Positions 27,438 to 37,210 of a stretch of DNA of 64,000 bases are shown here, piece after piece. The DNA comes from Sphingomonas sp. Its GTDB lineage: Bacteria; Pseudomonadota; Alphaproteobacteria; Sphingomonadales; Sphingomonadaceae. The stretch covers positions 129,001 to 193,000 of the forward strand of contig NZ_JAFKMA010000003.1 of NCBI RefSeq assembly GCF_017304635.1, written 5' to 3'. A program made the position numbers and the translations under genes. The notes below the pieces were generated by a model. That model was given only the letters and a program-made list of their open reading frames with translations, was not told where the DNA came from and ran no database searches. Position 1 is the first letter of the stretch; each line of letters begins with the position of its first letter.

Positions 27438-30299
27438 CTACTTCAACGTCGCGCTGTCGAGATCGAGGCTGCTCGCCGGGATCACCTCGACCGCCGGATA
27501 TTTCTTGCGCAGGTCGTCGATGAACAATTTGGCGTCGCCGACCACGACGATGCTGGCGTTGGTCGGGTCGAGCAGCCGTTGCGACACGCGCTGGACCTGC
27601 GCCGGGTCGATCCCGTCGATGCGCGGCGTGAAGCTCTTCAACTCGCTCAGCGGCACGCCTTCGATCACGTAATTTCCGAGTACGTTGGCGATCCCGCTGG
27701 TGGTTTCCGTCTCGCGGCCGAAATCGCCGATCAGCACGGCCTTGCGCGAGCTCAGTTCGTCCACCGGCACCGGCGCCGTGCCCATCCCGCGCATCGTATC
27801 GAGGATCAGGCCGACGACCTCGGTCGCCGAGGGATTCTTGGTCTGGGTGTTGGCGGCGACATAGCCCGGCTGGCGCCGCGCCGCGAGCCCGCTGCCCGCC
27901 CCATAGGCGAGGCCACGCTTGATGCGGATTTCCTGGTTGAGCCGCGACGAGAACCCGACGCCCAGCGTCGCGTTGGCGACGCTGGCGGCGTAGAAGTCCG
28001 GATCGCGCCGCGCGATCCCCGGCCGCGCGACGACGACGCCCGCCTGCCCGGCATTGGGCAGGTCGACGACGATGATCCGCGGCGGCAGCGCGACGGCGGC
28101 CACCGTCGGCACCGGCGCGGGAGCCGCCCCACCGCCACGCCAGCTACCGAAATTGGCCTCGACCAGCGCCTTCGCCGCCGCCGGCGTCACGTCGCCGACC
28201 AGGACCAGCGTGGTATCGCCCGGCCGCCACGTCGCGGCATAGGCACCGGTCACGTCGGCCCGCGTGATCGCCTTCAGCGACATGGGCGTGCCCGACAGCG
28301 CGTGGCCGTACGGAGAGTTGCCTATCACCGCCCGCGCCGCGACCAGATTCGCGAGCCGCCCCGGATTCTTCAATTGCACCTGCACCCCGTCGATCGCCTG
28401 CGCGCGGTCGCGCTCCAGCTCGTCGGCGGCGAAGGCGGGGTTGCGCGTCACGTCCGCCAGCACGCCGAGCCCGGAGGGCAACTGGTCGGCCTTCACCTGC
28501 ATCGCGACCTCGGTCGAATCCCAGCCGGCGCCCGACGAGATCGAGCCGCCCAAATTCTCCACCGCATTGGCGATCTGCGTCGCCGAGCGCGTCCTCGTGC
28601 CCTTCGTCATCAGGTCGGCGGTCAGGTTGTTCAGCCCCGCCCGGCCCGCCGGATCGGCTGCGCCGCCGCCGTTCGCGACGATCCGCACGCTGACTAGCGG
28701 CAAATCGTGCTTCTCGACCACGATCACGCTCATCCCGTTGGCGAGCTTCATCGTGACCGGCGCGGGCAGCGTGGCGACGACGGGCGTACCGGGCGCCGGG
28801 ATCGGCACGCGGTCGGCGTCGCTCGCCGGGGTGACGATCGTCACGTCGGCGGGCGCGGTCAGCGGCGCCACCTGGACGCTGTCGGCGACAGCGATCCGGT
28901 CGCCCTTCGGCCCCGACTTGGGCGCCATCTCCGCGGGCATGTAGCGGATCGCGGCCGAGCGACTGTCGGTCAGGTACTTGCGTGCGACGCGCTGGACGTC
29001 GGCCGCGGTCACGCGGGCGATCGCCGCCAGTTGCTTGTCCTCCGCCGAGGGATCGCCGTCGATGATGACGCCGCGTGCGATGGTCGAAGCCTTGCCGTCG
29101 GCGGTCTCGCGGCCGGCGATCGTCCTGGTCACGACCTGGTTCCTGGCGCGGGCGAGCTCGGCCGGAGTCACCAGCGTGTCGCGCATCCGCGCGATCTCGG
29201 CCCGCAACGCCGCCTCGCCCGCCGCGACATCCTTGCCGTTCGCCATCGTCGCGACGGCGACGAACGATCCCGGTCCCTGCTTGGTATCGACGAACGTGTT
29301 GACCGACTGCGCGAGCTGGTCGCGATAGACCAGGTCCTGATACAGCCGCGAACTGTCGCCGGTCGCGAGGATCGCGTCGAGCACGGTCAGTGCCGGAATG
29401 TCGGCATCGCGATCGGGCGGGATCTGGTAGCTGATGAGCACGGCGGGCAGCGGCGTGTTGGGCTCGTACACCGTATAGTGCGTCGCCTGCGTCCGCTCGG
29501 GCTCGGCGACCGTCACGCGCGGGATCGGACGGTTGGGCTTCGCAATCGGGCCGAAATATCTGTCGACCCAGGCGTCGAGTTGCTGCGGATCGAAATTGCC
29601 CGCGACCACCAGCACGGCATTGTCGGGCCGGTAATAGGTCGCATGGAACGCGCGCACGTCGTCGATCGTCGCGGCCTCGAGATTCTCCAGGCTACCGATG
29701 CCCGGCCGCGCGTACGGATGCACGCTGTAGCTGATCTCGGGATAATAGATCGAATAGAGCTTGCCATAGGGCGAAGCGAGCGTACGCATGCGCAGCTCCT
29801 CCTTCACCACGTCCCGCTCCGACGCGTAGCTGGTCGGCTCGACCACCAGGCTCGCCATGCGGTCCGCTTCCGCGAACAGCAGCCGCTGCAAGTGATTGGC
29901 CGGGACCACCTCGTAATAATTGGTGTAATCGTCGTTGGTCGACGCATTGTTGTAGCCGCCGACATCCTCGGTCAGGCGGTCGAAATTCTCCGACTTCAGG
30001 TTACGTGTCGCCTTGAACATCAAATGCTCGAACATGTGCGCGAAGCCCGAGCGGCCCTTGGGATCGTCCTTCGACCCGACGTCGTACCAGACCTGCACCG
30101 ACACGTTCGCGGTCTTGGTGTCGCGGACGGCATAGACGCGCAGGCCGTTGGGCAGCGTGCGCACGGTATAGGCGATCGGCTTGACCGACGTCGCGGCGGC
30201 CGGCGTCATGGTGCGCGGCACGGCCTTCCGGGGAGCGGCGGCGGCGGTCAGCGGCACGAGGGCGACGCCCAGCAACAGGGCGGCACGAGAATGGCGCAT
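27438..30299 (-). CDS. M16 family zinc metallopeptidase, two-domain (pitrilysin-like), exported
   Basis: A 953-residue exported peptidase. After a signal peptide (ALLLGVALVPLTAAAA) comes an active M16 domain with the inverted zinc motif HMFEH (His88, Glu91, His92) and the downstream glutamate region. A second M16 domain (about residues 500-953) lacks HxxEH, as is normal for this class, and contains VTMKLANGMSVIVVEKHDLP. It would degrade peptides in the periplasm. I chose the ATG at 30299 because GGAGA is five bases upstream of it; an ATG at 30314 is also possible. Confidence 0.93.
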   Translation of the reverse strand: MRHSRAALLLGVALVPLTAAAAPRKAVPRTMTPAAATSVKPIAYTVRTLPNGLRVYAVRDTKTANVSVQVWYDVGSKDDPKGRSGFAHMFEHLMFKATRNLKSENFDRLTEDVGGYNNASTNDDYTNYYEVVPANHLQRLLFAEADRMASLVVEPTSYASERDVVKEELRMRTLASPYGKLYSIYYPEISYSVHPYARPGIGSLENLEAATIDDVRAFHATYYRPDNAVLVVAGNFDPQQLDAWVDRYFGPIAKPNRPIPRVTVAEPERTQATHYTVYEPNTPLPAVLISYQIPPDRDADIPALTVLDAILATGDSSRLYQDLVYRDQLAQSVNTFVDTKQGPGSFVAVATMANGKDVAAGEAALRAEIARMRDTLVTPAELARARNQVVTRTIAGRETADGKASTIARGVIIDGDPSAEDKQLAAIARVTAADVQRVARKYLTDSRSAAIRYMPAEMAPKSGPKGDRIAVADSVQVAPLTAPADVTIVTPASDADRVPIPAPGTPVVATLPAPVTMKLANGMSVIVVEKHDLPLVSVRIVANGGGAADPAGRAGLNNLTADLMTKGTRTRSATQIANAVENLGGSISSGAGWDSTEVAMQVKADQLPSGLGVLADVTRNPAFAADELERDRAQAIDGVQVQLKNPGRLANLVAARAVIGNSPYGHALSGTPMSLKAITRADVTGAYAATWRPGDTTLVLVGDVTPAAAKALVEANFGSWRGGGAAPAPVPTVAAVALPPRIIVVDLPNAGQAGVVVARPGIARRDPDFYAASVANATLGVGFSSRLNQEIRIKRGLAYGAGSGLAARRQPGYVAANTQTKNPSATEVVGLILDTMRGMGTAPVPVDELSSRKAVLIGDFGRETETTSGIANVLGNYVIEGVPLSELKSFTPRIDGIDPAQVQRVSQRLLDPTNASIVVVGDAKLFIDDLRKKYPAVEVIPASSLDLDSATLK

Positions 30300-30382
30300 G
30301 CAGGTCTCCGACAACGGACGTGAAGCTGGCGGTGTTGTGTCGCGCTAAGACGGTGGGGTCAATCGGGATCACCACCGTCGCT

Positions 30383-30413
30383 CGTCATTGCGAGCGCAGC
30401 GAAGCAATGACGA
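30383..30413. repeat. Single REP-like palindrome, CGTCATTGCGAGCGCAGCG type
   Basis: CGTCATTGCGAGCGCAGCGA ends in GCAATGACG, forming a hairpin. It lies between the small membrane protein gene and the M16 peptidase (both minus strand). Confidence 0.75.
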
Positions 30414-30446
30414 CGGGCAGGCCAGTCCAGGCGAGCCCGCCTTTCC

Positions 30447-30653
30447 TCAGCGCTTCTTCTTGCCGCGGTTCGCATACAGCATCGCCGCGGCCACGGCGGC
30501 CGATCCCACCCCGGCGCCGATCGCGGCCATGCCCCATTTGCCGATCTTGGCCGGCTCGGGCGTGTTTTCCGCGGCGATCTGGCGCGCCTTCGCGGCGCGT
30601 GCGGCGGCCATGATCTCGTTTTCCTCAGGGCCGAAGGTCGGTTCGTCGGTCAC
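30447..30653 (-). CDS. Small hypothetical membrane protein
   Basis: A 68-residue protein with an acidic, helical first half (TFGPEENEIMAAARAAKAR), one predicted membrane helix (GMAAIGAGVGSAAVAAAMLYA), and a basic tail NRGKKKR. The start is only 3 bases after the tgt stop, so it is almost certainly translated from the tgt transcript. Function unknown. Confidence 0.72.
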   Translation of the reverse strand: MTDEPTFGPEENEIMAAARAAKARQIAAENTPEPAKIGKWGMAAIGAGVGSAAVAAAMLYANRGKKKR

Positions 30654-30656
30654 GCG

Positions 30657-31793
30657 TCACTCTCCTTTGGCACCGGCGTAGCGCGTGCGGAATCGGTCGG
30701 CAAACGCCTTGAGTTCGCCGGCGGCGATCGCCGCGCGCAGATCGGCCATCAGCGCCTCGTAGAACCAGATGTTGTGCTCGGTCATCAGCATCGCGCCGAG
30801 GATCTCGCCCGCGCGCACCAGATGGTGGAGGTACGCGCGCTCCCACGTGCCGCACACCGGACAGCCGCACTCGGGATCGAGCGGCGACTGGTCCTCGGCG
30901 AACTTCGCATTGCGGATGTTGATCGGGCCACCTCGCGTAAACGCCTGACCGGTCCGCCCGCTCCGCGTCGGCAGCACGCAATCGAACATGTCGATCCCGC
31001 GCTCGACCGCGCCGACGATGTCGTCGGGCTTGCCGACCCCCATCAGGTAGCGGGGCCTGTCCGCCGGCAATTGCCCCGGGGCAAAGTCGAGGCATCCGAA
31101 CATCGCCGCCTGCCCCTCGCCCACCGCGAGCCCGCCGATCGCATAGCCGTCGAAGCCGATTTCGGTAAGCGCCGCCGCGCTCGCCCCGCGTAGTTCTTCG
31201 TCGAGCGCGCCCTGCTGGATGCCGAACTGCGCGGCACGGTCGGCATGCTCGCCCCCGCCCAGGAACGCGTCGCGCGACCGCTTCGCCCAGCGCATCGACC
31301 GCGCCATCGCCGCCGCCTGTACCTCCCTGGTCGAGGTGGTCGGCACCAGCTCGTCGAACGCCATCACGATGTCCGAGCCGAGCAGCCGCTGGATTTCCAT
31401 CGACCGTTCGGGGCTCATCAGGTGGCGCGTGCCGTCGAGGTGGCTCTTGAACTCCACCCCTTGCTCGTCGCGCTTGGTCAGCTCGGACAGGCTCATTACC
31501 TGATACCCGCCGCTGTCGGTCAAGATCGGCCGCTCCCATCCCATGAAACGATGCAGCCCGCCCAGCCGCGCGACGCGTTCCGCGCTCGGGCGCAGCATCA
31601 GGTGATAGGTGTTGCCCAGGATGATGTCGGCGCCGGCCGCGCGCACGTCGGCCGGCTTCATCGCCTTGACCGTGGCGGCGGTGCCGACCGGCATGAAGGC
31701 GGGCGTGCGGATCTCGCCGCGCCGCATCGCGATCGTGCCGGTGCGCGCGGCGCCGTCGGTGGCGTGGATGGTGAAGTCGAACCGGGGAGGCAT
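30657..31793 (-). CDS. tgt: Queuine/preQ1 tRNA-guanine transglycosylase
   Basis: This 378-residue enzyme exchanges guanine-34 in GUN-anticodon tRNAs for the queuosine precursor preQ1. Motifs are [27 protein letters not shown] with the catalytic aspartate, [35 protein letters not shown] with the nucleophile aspartate, and the zinc site [17 protein letters not shown]. The ATG at 31793 is preceded by GGGGAGG-type sequence on its strand (CTCCCC at 31785). QueA, the next pathway enzyme, is encoded about 1.2 kb away. Confidence 0.97.
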   Translation of the reverse strand: MPPRFDFTIHATDGAARTGTIAMRRGEIRTPAFMPVGTAATVKAMKPADVRAAGADIILGNTYHLMLRPSAERVARLGGLHRFMGWERPILTDSGGYQVMSLSELTKRDEQGVEFKSHLDGTRHLMSPERSMEIQRLLGSDIVMAFDELVPTTSTREVQAAAMARSMRWAKRSRDAFLGGGEHADRAAQFGIQQGALDEELRGASAAALTEIGFDGYAIGGLAVGEGQAAMFGCLDFAPGQLPADRPRYLMGVGKPDDIVGAVERGIDMFDCVLPTRSGRTGQAFTRGGPINIRNAKFAEDQSPLDPECGCPVCGTWERAYLHHLVRAGEILGAMLMTEHNIWFYEALMADLRAAIAAGELKAFADRFRTRYAGAKGE

Positions 31794-31869
31794 GACGGCG
31801 CTCCTAGCGAGCGCGGCGGGCCGCTGTCGACCCGTGCATCGCGTTGGTGCGTCGTGCGTTCGACGGCGG

Positions 31870-32484
31870 ATGACGATCGACAAGCAGGCTCTGCGCGAGA
31901 TGGCGAAGCATCGCGGCCTGACGCTGAAGGCGTCGCGCCGACGCAAGCCCGGTGGCGATTTCGGCAAGCTCGGGCTGGTCGATGCCGCGGGCAAGGCCGT
32001 GCTCGGGATCGGCAACGCCGGACTGGAGGCAAGCGACGCGGAGGTGGAAACGTTCCTGCGCGACGCCACCCGCGCGACGTGGAAGAGCTCCGCCGGCACC
32101 GCGCGGATTCGGAAGGCGCCGCCTCCGCCACCCAAGCCGCCCGAACCCAAGCCCGCGCCCCACCTGAAGATCGCCAACCTGTTCGCCAGACTCCCCGCCG
32201 CCAAACGTGCCGAGGCGGTAGCGACGCTGGCCGAAGGACGCGGTGCGACGATCGAGCGGATCGTCTCCAACGGTCAGGCGACGCCCGCCGACGCGCCGAT
32301 GCGGCAGGATCACGACGAATGGGTGATCGTACTGCAGGGCGAGGCCGGCTTGCGGATCGAGGACTCGGCGGAAGCGGCGCTACGGCCCGGCGACCACATC
32401 CTGATCGCGGCCGGGCAGCGCCACTGGGTCACGCGCATCGCGACGGGCGAGCCCACCGTGTGGCTCGCGGTGCGCTTCCGCTAG
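31870..32484 (+). CDS. Two-domain protein: N-terminal basic domain fused to a cupin
   Basis: A 204-residue protein. The N-terminal 70 residues ([39 protein letters not shown]) form a small basic domain I cannot name; a Pro/Lys linker ([16 protein letters not shown]) follows. The C-terminal 105 residues are a cupin: [16 protein letters not shown], then [17 protein letters not shown], with likely metal-site histidines. Simple cupins of this type are usually about 110 residues, so this one is a fusion. It is divergent from tgt and convergent with the EF-hand gene (shared CTAG stop). Confidence 0.75.
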   Translation: MTIDKQALREMAKHRGLTLKASRRRKPGGDFGKLGLVDAAGKAVLGIGNAGLEASDAEVETFLRDATRATWKSSAGTARIRKAPPPPPKPPEPKPAPHLKIANLFARLPAAKRAEAVATLAEGRGATIERIVSNGQATPADAPMRQDHDEWVIVLQGEAGLRIEDSAEAALRPGDHILIAAGQRHWVTRIATGEPTVWLAVRFR

Positions 32485-32984
32485 CGGCGCCGGCGGCGAT
32501 CGTCGCCCATGTCGCGACCGGCGGTGGCGCGGATCGTCAGCAGTTCAGCGCGCGTCAGCACGCCGTCCCTGTTCTTGTCGAGCCGGTCGAAGATCTGGTC
32601 GAGCTTCGCGGTCAGTTCGGCGAGCGTGATCTGGTTGTCGCCATCGGCGTCGGTCTCGAACGGGCTCGGCAGCGCGTTGCGATCACCCAAAAACCGCTCG
32701 GCCCAATCGGCGAACGCGATATAGCCGAGCTTGCCGGTATGCGCGGTATCGATCGCGGCGAAGCTCTTCGCAACGCAGCGGTTGAGTTTCTCCTTCGTCA
32801 CTCGCGCATCGCCGTCGCCGTCGCACGCCGCGATGAACATCGCGACCGGCTCGACCACCAACGTCGCCGCCGGCTGACCCTGCGACGCGGCCGGCTTGAC
32901 CGGCGGCGCGGCCGCCCCGGTCTGCGCCGCGGCGGGAAAAGCCGCCAACGCAGCCACAACGAGGATCGCACTCCGCATCGTCAT
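32481..32984 (-). CDS. Exported EF-hand domain protein
   Basis: A 167-residue exported protein (signal [19 protein letters not shown]). Two canonical calcium loops lie near the C terminus ([12 protein letters not shown] and [12 protein letters not shown]). Two weaker loops precede them ([12 protein letters not shown] and [12 protein letters not shown]). It probably binds calcium in the periplasm. The ATG at 32984 overlaps the queA stop (ATGA); an ATG two codons later is also possible. The TAG stop lies in a CTAG shared with the convergent cupin gene. Confidence 0.82.
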   Translation of the reverse strand: MTMRSAILVVAALAAFPAAAQTGAAAPPVKPAASQGQPAATLVVEPVAMFIAACDGDGDARVTKEKLNRCVAKSFAAIDTAHTGKLGYIAFADWAERFLGDRNALPSPFETDADGDNQITLAELTAKLDQIFDRLDKNRDGVLTRAELLTIRATAGRDMGDDRRRRR

Positions 32985-34060
32985 TCCCTTCCCGGCAACA
33001 GCAACGACGCATCGCCGTAGCTGTAGAACCGATACCCGCTTTCGACCGCCTGGCGATAGGCCGCCTGCATCCGCTCGAGCCCCATCAGCGCCGAGACCAG
33101 CATGAACAGGGTCGAGCGCGGCAGGTGGAAGTTGGTCATCAGGCCATCGATGCCGCGGATCGGGACGCCGGGCGTGATGAAGATCGCAGTGTCGCCGTCG
33201 AACGGGTGGACGATGCCCGCCGCGTCTGCGGCGCTTTCGATCAGGCGGAGGCTCGTCGTGCCGACCGCGATGACGCGGCCGCCGGCGGCGCGAGTCGCGT
33301 TGATGCGCGCGGCGGTCGCGGCGTCGATCCGGCCCCATTCGGCGTGCATGACGTGATCGGCGGTGTCCTCCGCCTTGACCGGCAGGAACGTGCCCGCGCC
33401 GACGTGCAGCGTCAGCGTGACGTGGCCGATCCCGGCGGCGTCGAGCCGCGCCAGCAGATCGGGCGTGAAGTGGAGCGCGGCGGTGGGGGCGGCGACCGCG
33501 CCGGGCTCATCGGCGAACATCGTCTGGTAATCGTCGGCGTCCCGCGCATCGGCGGCGCGGCGCGCGGCGATGTAGGGCGGGAGTGGCATCCGCCCGGCGC
33601 GCTCGAGCTGGAGCTCGACCGACTCGTCCCCGGCGAAATCGAGCGCGAAGCTGCCGTCGGCCCCGCGATCGGAGGCGGTCGCGGTCACGCCGTTGCCGAA
33701 GTCGATCGCGTCGCCATCGTGCAGCCGCCTGGCGTTGCGGACGAACGCGCGCCAGCGCCGCGGCCCCTCGCGCTTGTGCAGCGTCGCGCCGATCTTCGCC
33801 CCGGTCGCGTCCGACGCGCCGTCCGCCGACGATCGCACCCGCATGCCTTCGAGCTGGGCCGGGATCACGCGCGTATCGTTGAACACCAGCAGGTCGCCCG
33901 CGCGCAGTTCGCCAGGCAGATCGGACACCAGCCGGTCGCGCGTCGCGCCGGCATCGCCACGCCCGTCGAGCACCAGCATCCGCGCACTGTCGCGCGGCGA
34001 TGCCGGGCGCAGCGCGATCCGCTCTGGCGGCAGGTCGAAGTCGAACAGGTCGACGTCCAT
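32981..34060 (-). CDS. queA: S-adenosylmethionine:tRNA ribosyltransferase-isomerase
   Basis: This 359-residue enzyme transfers the ribosyl group of SAM to preQ1-tRNA to give epoxyqueuosine. Hallmarks are [53 protein letters not shown] [13 protein letters not shown], and [16 protein letters not shown]. It is encoded with an EF-hand gene (4-base overlap), then tgt lies farther downstream on the same strand beyond the convergent cupin gene. Confidence 0.97.
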   Translation of the reverse strand: MDVDLFDFDLPPERIALRPASPRDSARMLVLDGRGDAGATRDRLVSDLPGELRAGDLLVFNDTRVIPAQLEGMRVRSSADGASDATGAKIGATLHKREGPRRWRAFVRNARRLHDGDAIDFGNGVTATASDRGADGSFALDFAGDESVELQLERAGRMPLPPYIAARRAADARDADDYQTMFADEPGAVAAPTAALHFTPDLLARLDAAGIGHVTLTLHVGAGTFLPVKAEDTADHVMHAEWGRIDAATAARINATRAAGGRVIAVGTTSLRLIESAADAAGIVHPFDGDTAIFITPGVPIRGIDGLMTNFHLPRSTLFMLVSALMGLERMQAAYRQAVESGYRFYSYGDASLLLPGRE

Positions 34061-34062
34061 GC

Positions 34063-34135
34063 GATCATCCGTCGCCCCGGCGGAGGCCGGAGCCGTTCGC
34101 TGCCCACGACCCCGGCCTCCGCCGGGGCGATGATC
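34063..34135. repeat. REP-like paired palindrome, GTCGCCCCGGCGGAGGCC type
   Basis: GATCATCCGTCGCCCCGGCG at the left is mirrored by CGCCGGGGCGATGATC at the right, 73 bases overall. It occupies the whole spacer between the PPIase stop and the queA start. Confidence 0.87.
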
Positions 34136-34904
34136 ACTTCTTGCGCGGTGCGACCGGCTTGCGCGCCACCGGCTTCGCCGGCGGGGCGACGCCGATCGCC
34201 GGGACTTGCGGCGCTTCGGTCAGCGGCGGCAATGCGGGCGCCATCGGCGGGGGCGTGTAGGCCGGCGGATTGTCCGCCACGATATAGGCATGCAGGATCC
34301 GCGACGGATTGGCCGGCGGCTCGCCGCGCGCGACCGCATCGACATATTCCATGCCCGAGATCACGCGGCCGAACACGGTATATTTCTTGTCGAGCCCGAG
34401 CTTCGGCGCGAGCACGATGAAGAACTGGCTGTTCGCGCTGTTTTCCGCCTTCGTCTTGTCCTCGGCCGACGCATCGGGCGCGGCGCCTTCGCGCGCGGCC
34501 GACACCGCGCCGCGCACGTGCGGCATCCAGTTGAATTCGGCGGGCAGGTCGGGGAGCGTCGAGCCGCCGGTGCCGTCGCCCTTCGGATCGCCGGTCTGGG
34601 CCATGAAGCCCTCGATCACGCGGTGGAACTTCAGCCCGTCGTAGAAATGCTGGCGCGTGAGCGTCTTGAACCGCTCGACCATCTTCGGCGCGACGTTGGG
34701 ATAGAGCCGGATCGTCACACGACCGCCGGTCGACAGGTCGAGATAGACCAGATTCTCCTTGTCGGTGATCGGCGGCGCGGGCGTGCGCTGCTCGACCGTC
34801 GCCGCCGCCTTGGCCGGAGTCGCTTTCTGCTTCTTCGCCGCCTCGGCCGGGCTGGCGGTGATCGCAAGGGTGGTCAACGCGACCAGACCGAGAAGGAAAC
34901 GCAT
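34134..34904 (-). CDS. Exported cyclophilin-type peptidyl-prolyl isomerase with Pro-rich tail
   Basis: A 256-residue exported protein: signal peptide ([20 protein letters not shown]), a short basic linker, then a cyclophilin domain ([46 protein letters not shown]). The C-terminal 45 residues are Pro/Ala/Lys-rich ([16 protein letters not shown], ending VAPRKK) and look unstructured; such a tail is not part of the catalytic fold. It would assist periplasmic folding. Upstream of queA on the same strand. Confidence 0.92.
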   Translation of the reverse strand: MRFLLGLVALTTLAITASPAEAAKKQKATPAKAAATVEQRTPAPPITDKENLVYLDLSTGGRVTIRLYPNVAPKMVERFKTLTRQHFYDGLKFHRVIEGFMAQTGDPKGDGTGGSTLPDLPAEFNWMPHVRGAVSAAREGAAPDASAEDKTKAENSANSQFFIVLAPKLGLDKKYTVFGRVISGMEYVDAVARGEPPANPSRILHAYIVADNPPAYTPPPMAPALPPLTEAPQVPAIGVAPPAKPVARKPVAPRKK

Positions 34905-35069
34905 GGGCACTCCGGGCGTGAAGGGATTATCGGCGCGTCTACTGCAAAAGCAGCCCCCGCGCCAATGCGAAGAACATGCGGCGTTTTTGGGGCAAGCTGA
35001 TGCCTGGCCGTACCGCCTCACGCGCAGGAACGCGTTGCGGAATGAAGGCAGGCTGAATGGCAGGAGTCG

Positions 35070-35146
35070 CCCGTCGCAGGCCGGGGCCGCCGGATGATAT
35101 GTTCGCGCGACAACGCAGCGGTCCCGGCCTGCGCCGGGACGACGGG
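35070..35146. repeat. REP-like paired palindrome, CCGTCGCAGGCCGGGG type
   Basis: CCCGTCGCAGGCCGGGGCCG and, inverted, CGGTCCCGGCCTGCGCCGGG plus ACGACGGG. It lies just downstream of the coaD stop, before the PPIase gene. Confidence 0.82.
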
Positions 35147-35151
35147 TCACG

Positions 35152-35652
35152 TCAGCGCTCGTGCCGTCCGATCCGCGCGATCACTTCGTCGCGTACCGCA
35201 GGCGTCACGAACTTGGCGATGTCGCCGCCGAACAGCGCAATTTCCTTGACCAGTCGGCTGGCGATCGGCTGGAGCGCGACGTCGGCCATCAGGAAGACCG
35301 TCTCGACCCGGTGGTTGAGCTGGCGGTTCATGCCGGTCAGCTGATATTCGTATTCGAAGTCGGTCACCCCGCGAATCCCGCGGATCACGATCGAGGCGCC
35401 CTGCGCATCGGCGAAATCGACCAGCAGCGAGCTGAACCCCACCACCTCGATGTCGGGATTGCCGATCGCCGCCACTTCGCGCCGCACGATCGCGATCCGT
35501 TCCTCGTCGTCGAACAACGGCGCCTTGGCGATGTTAGTGGTGACCCCGACCACCAGCCGGTCGACCAGCTTCGCGCCGCGCCGGATGATGTCCATATGGC
35601 CGAGCGTGATCGGATCGAACGTGCCGGGATAGACGCCGGTGCGGATGGTCAT
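35152..35652 (-). CDS. coaD: Pantetheine-phosphate adenylyltransferase
   Basis: This 166-residue enzyme makes dephospho-CoA from 4'-phosphopantetheine and ATP. It carries TGVYPGTFDPITLGHMDII (residues 5-23, HxGH-like nucleotidyl transfer motif), IVIRGIRGVTDFEYE and LQPIASRLVKEIA. The ATG at 35652 gives the standard length; the frame is open upstream through ispA. It follows ispA by 13 bases. Confidence 0.97.
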   Translation of the reverse strand: MTIRTGVYPGTFDPITLGHMDIIRRGAKLVDRLVVGVTTNIAKAPLFDDEERIAIVRREVAAIGNPDIEVVGFSSLLVDFADAQGASIVIRGIRGVTDFEYEYQLTGMNRQLNHRVETVFLMADVALQPIASRLVKEIALFGGDIAKFVTPAVRDEVIARIGRHER

Positions 35653-35665
35653 GCCCGTTTCCCCC

Positions 35666-36562
35666 TTACCGATCGCGCGCCAGGACGAAGCGGGCGATGT
35701 CGCGGAGCAGGTCGGCTTCGGTGCCATAGCCGCGCAGATGGTCGATCGACTGGTCGACCAGCATCGCCGCCTGTTCCTTCGCGCGCTCGACGCCGAGCAG
35801 CGAGACGAAGGTCTCCTTCCCCGCCTCGCCGTCCTTGTGCAGTTTCTTGCCGACCGTCGCTTCGTCGCCCTCCACGTCGAGCAGGTCGTCGGCGATCTGG
35901 AAGGCGAGGCCGATGTCGCGGGCATAGCCGCGCAGGCCCTTGCGCCCCTCCGGCGCGACACGCCCCAGGATCGCGCCCGCGTCGACCGATACCGCGATCA
36001 GCGCACCGGTCTTCATCGCCTGGAGGCGCGTGACCGTCGCGAGGTCGAACCGCGCATGCTCGGCGGCCAGGTCCATCGCCTGCCCGCCCGCCATCCCTGC
36101 CGGCCCCGCCGCGCGCGCGACCTCGGTCACCAGTTCGGCACGGACGAACGGATCGGGATGCGTCGTCGGGTCGGCCAGCCACTCGAACGCCAGCGCATGC
36201 AGGCAGTCCCCCGCCAGGATCGCGGTCGCCTCGCCATAGGCGCGATGCACAGTCGGCTTGCCGCGCCGTACGTCGTCGTCGTCCATTGCTGGAAGATCGT
36301 CGTGGACCAGCGAATAGACGTGGATCGCCTCGATCGCGGTCCCCACCCGCATCGCGCATTCGCGATCGACCCCGAACAGGTTGGCGGTCGCGTAGACCAG
36401 CAGCGGGCGCAGCCGCTTGCCGCCGCCGATCGCGGCATGGCGCATCGCGTCGTAGAGCGGCCGGCGCGGATCGTCGGGCGGGGTCAGCCAGGCATCGAAC
36501 CGGCGGTCGATCGCCGCGCCGACCTCGACCAACGCTTCCGCCAGGCTCCCGCCATTCGCCAT
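35666..36562 (-). CDS. ispA: Farnesyl/geranyl diphosphate synthase (polyprenyl synthetase)
   Basis: A 298-residue all-helical prenyltransferase that condenses IPP with DMAPP/GPP. The first aspartate-rich motif is DDLPAMD (residues 88-94), the second is QIADDLLDVEGD near residue 215, and GGGKRLRP (47-54) binds pyrophosphate. Length and motif spacing fit short-chain FPP synthases. It follows xseB by 3 bases, the usual xseB-ispA arrangement. Confidence 0.93.
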   Translation of the reverse strand: MANGGSLAEALVEVGAAIDRRFDAWLTPPDDPRRPLYDAMRHAAIGGGKRLRPLLVYATANLFGVDRECAMRVGTAIEAIHVYSLVHDDLPAMDDDDVRRGKPTVHRAYGEATAILAGDCLHALAFEWLADPTTHPDPFVRAELVTEVARAAGPAGMAGGQAMDLAAEHARFDLATVTRLQAMKTGALIAVSVDAGAILGRVAPEGRKGLRGYARDIGLAFQIADDLLDVEGDEATVGKKLHKDGEAGKETFVSLLGVERAKEQAAMLVDQSIDHLRGYGTEADLLRDIARFVLARDR

Positions 36563-36565
36563 CGC

Positions 36566-36805
36566 TCAGCCGGCGTCGAACGGCGTCGTGCCGGCGGGAC
36601 GGCCGTCGGGGCCGAGCCGGATCGCCTCGATCCGCGCCTGCGCCGCATCGAGCCGCGCGGCGCATTGCTGGCGCAGCCGCGTCCCTTCCTCGTAGAGATG
36701 GATGGCGTCGTCGAGTTTCGCCTCGCCGCTTTCGAGCTGGCGGACGATTTCCTCCAGCCGCTTCAGCGCATCCTCGAACGACAATTCGGCGATCGGCGTA
36801 TCCAT
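36566..36805 (-). CDS. xseB: Exodeoxyribonuclease VII small subunit
   Basis: This 79-residue coiled-coil protein shows LSFEDALKRLEEIVRQLESG followed by LDDAIHLYEEGTRLRQQC, the family signature. It partners XseA, not encoded in this window, to degrade single-stranded DNA. ATG at 36805 is preferred over a TTG two codons earlier. It starts the xseB-ispA-coaD run. Confidence 0.95.
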   Translation of the reverse strand: MDTPIAELSFEDALKRLEEIVRQLESGEAKLDDAIHLYEEGTRLRQQCAARLDAAQARIEAIRLGPDGRPAGTTPFDAG

Positions 36806-36863
36806 GCCCAACGCCTAGGCGAGCGGACCGATGGGGGCAACCCGCCGATCCGCCACGCTCATG

Positions 36864-37127
36864 TCACGCGCCGAACCAGTGCAGCCGGATCGCGATGAAG
36901 ATCAGCACCATCGCGCCGACGATCGACGCCAGGAACCCGGCCGGATGCAGCCCCTGCGTCCGCTCCGCCGGGTGCAGCGCCATGCCGACCAGCCCGGCCA
37001 GGAACGACCCGGCGATGCCGAGGATGACGGTCCACAGGAAGCTGAGCGGGATGTGGCCCGGATAGAGAAAGCGCGCGAGCACGCCGACGATGAAGCCGAC
37101 GACGATCATGCGAAGAATGCCCAACAT
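36864..37127 (-). CDS. GlsB/YeaQ/YmgE family stress-associated membrane protein
   Basis: An 87-residue protein with three hydrophobic segments and the family pattern GFIVGVLARFLYPGHIP, SFLAGLVG and GFLASIVGAMVLIFIA. The family (transglycosylase-associated protein) is often induced under stress; its mechanism is unknown. The ATG at 37127 has GGGAGA about nine bases upstream, which rules against the longer open frame. Confidence 0.88.
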   Translation of the reverse strand: MLGILRMIVVGFIVGVLARFLYPGHIPLSFLWTVILGIAGSFLAGLVGMALHPAERTQGLHPAGFLASIVGAMVLIFIAIRLHWFGA

Positions 37128-37210
37128 AACGATAGTCTCCCGTGTTGCGGGTGCCAAACGCCGCACCTCTCGTTGCGGTTGCATAATGATCGCGATCGGA
37201 TACCGGCGCA

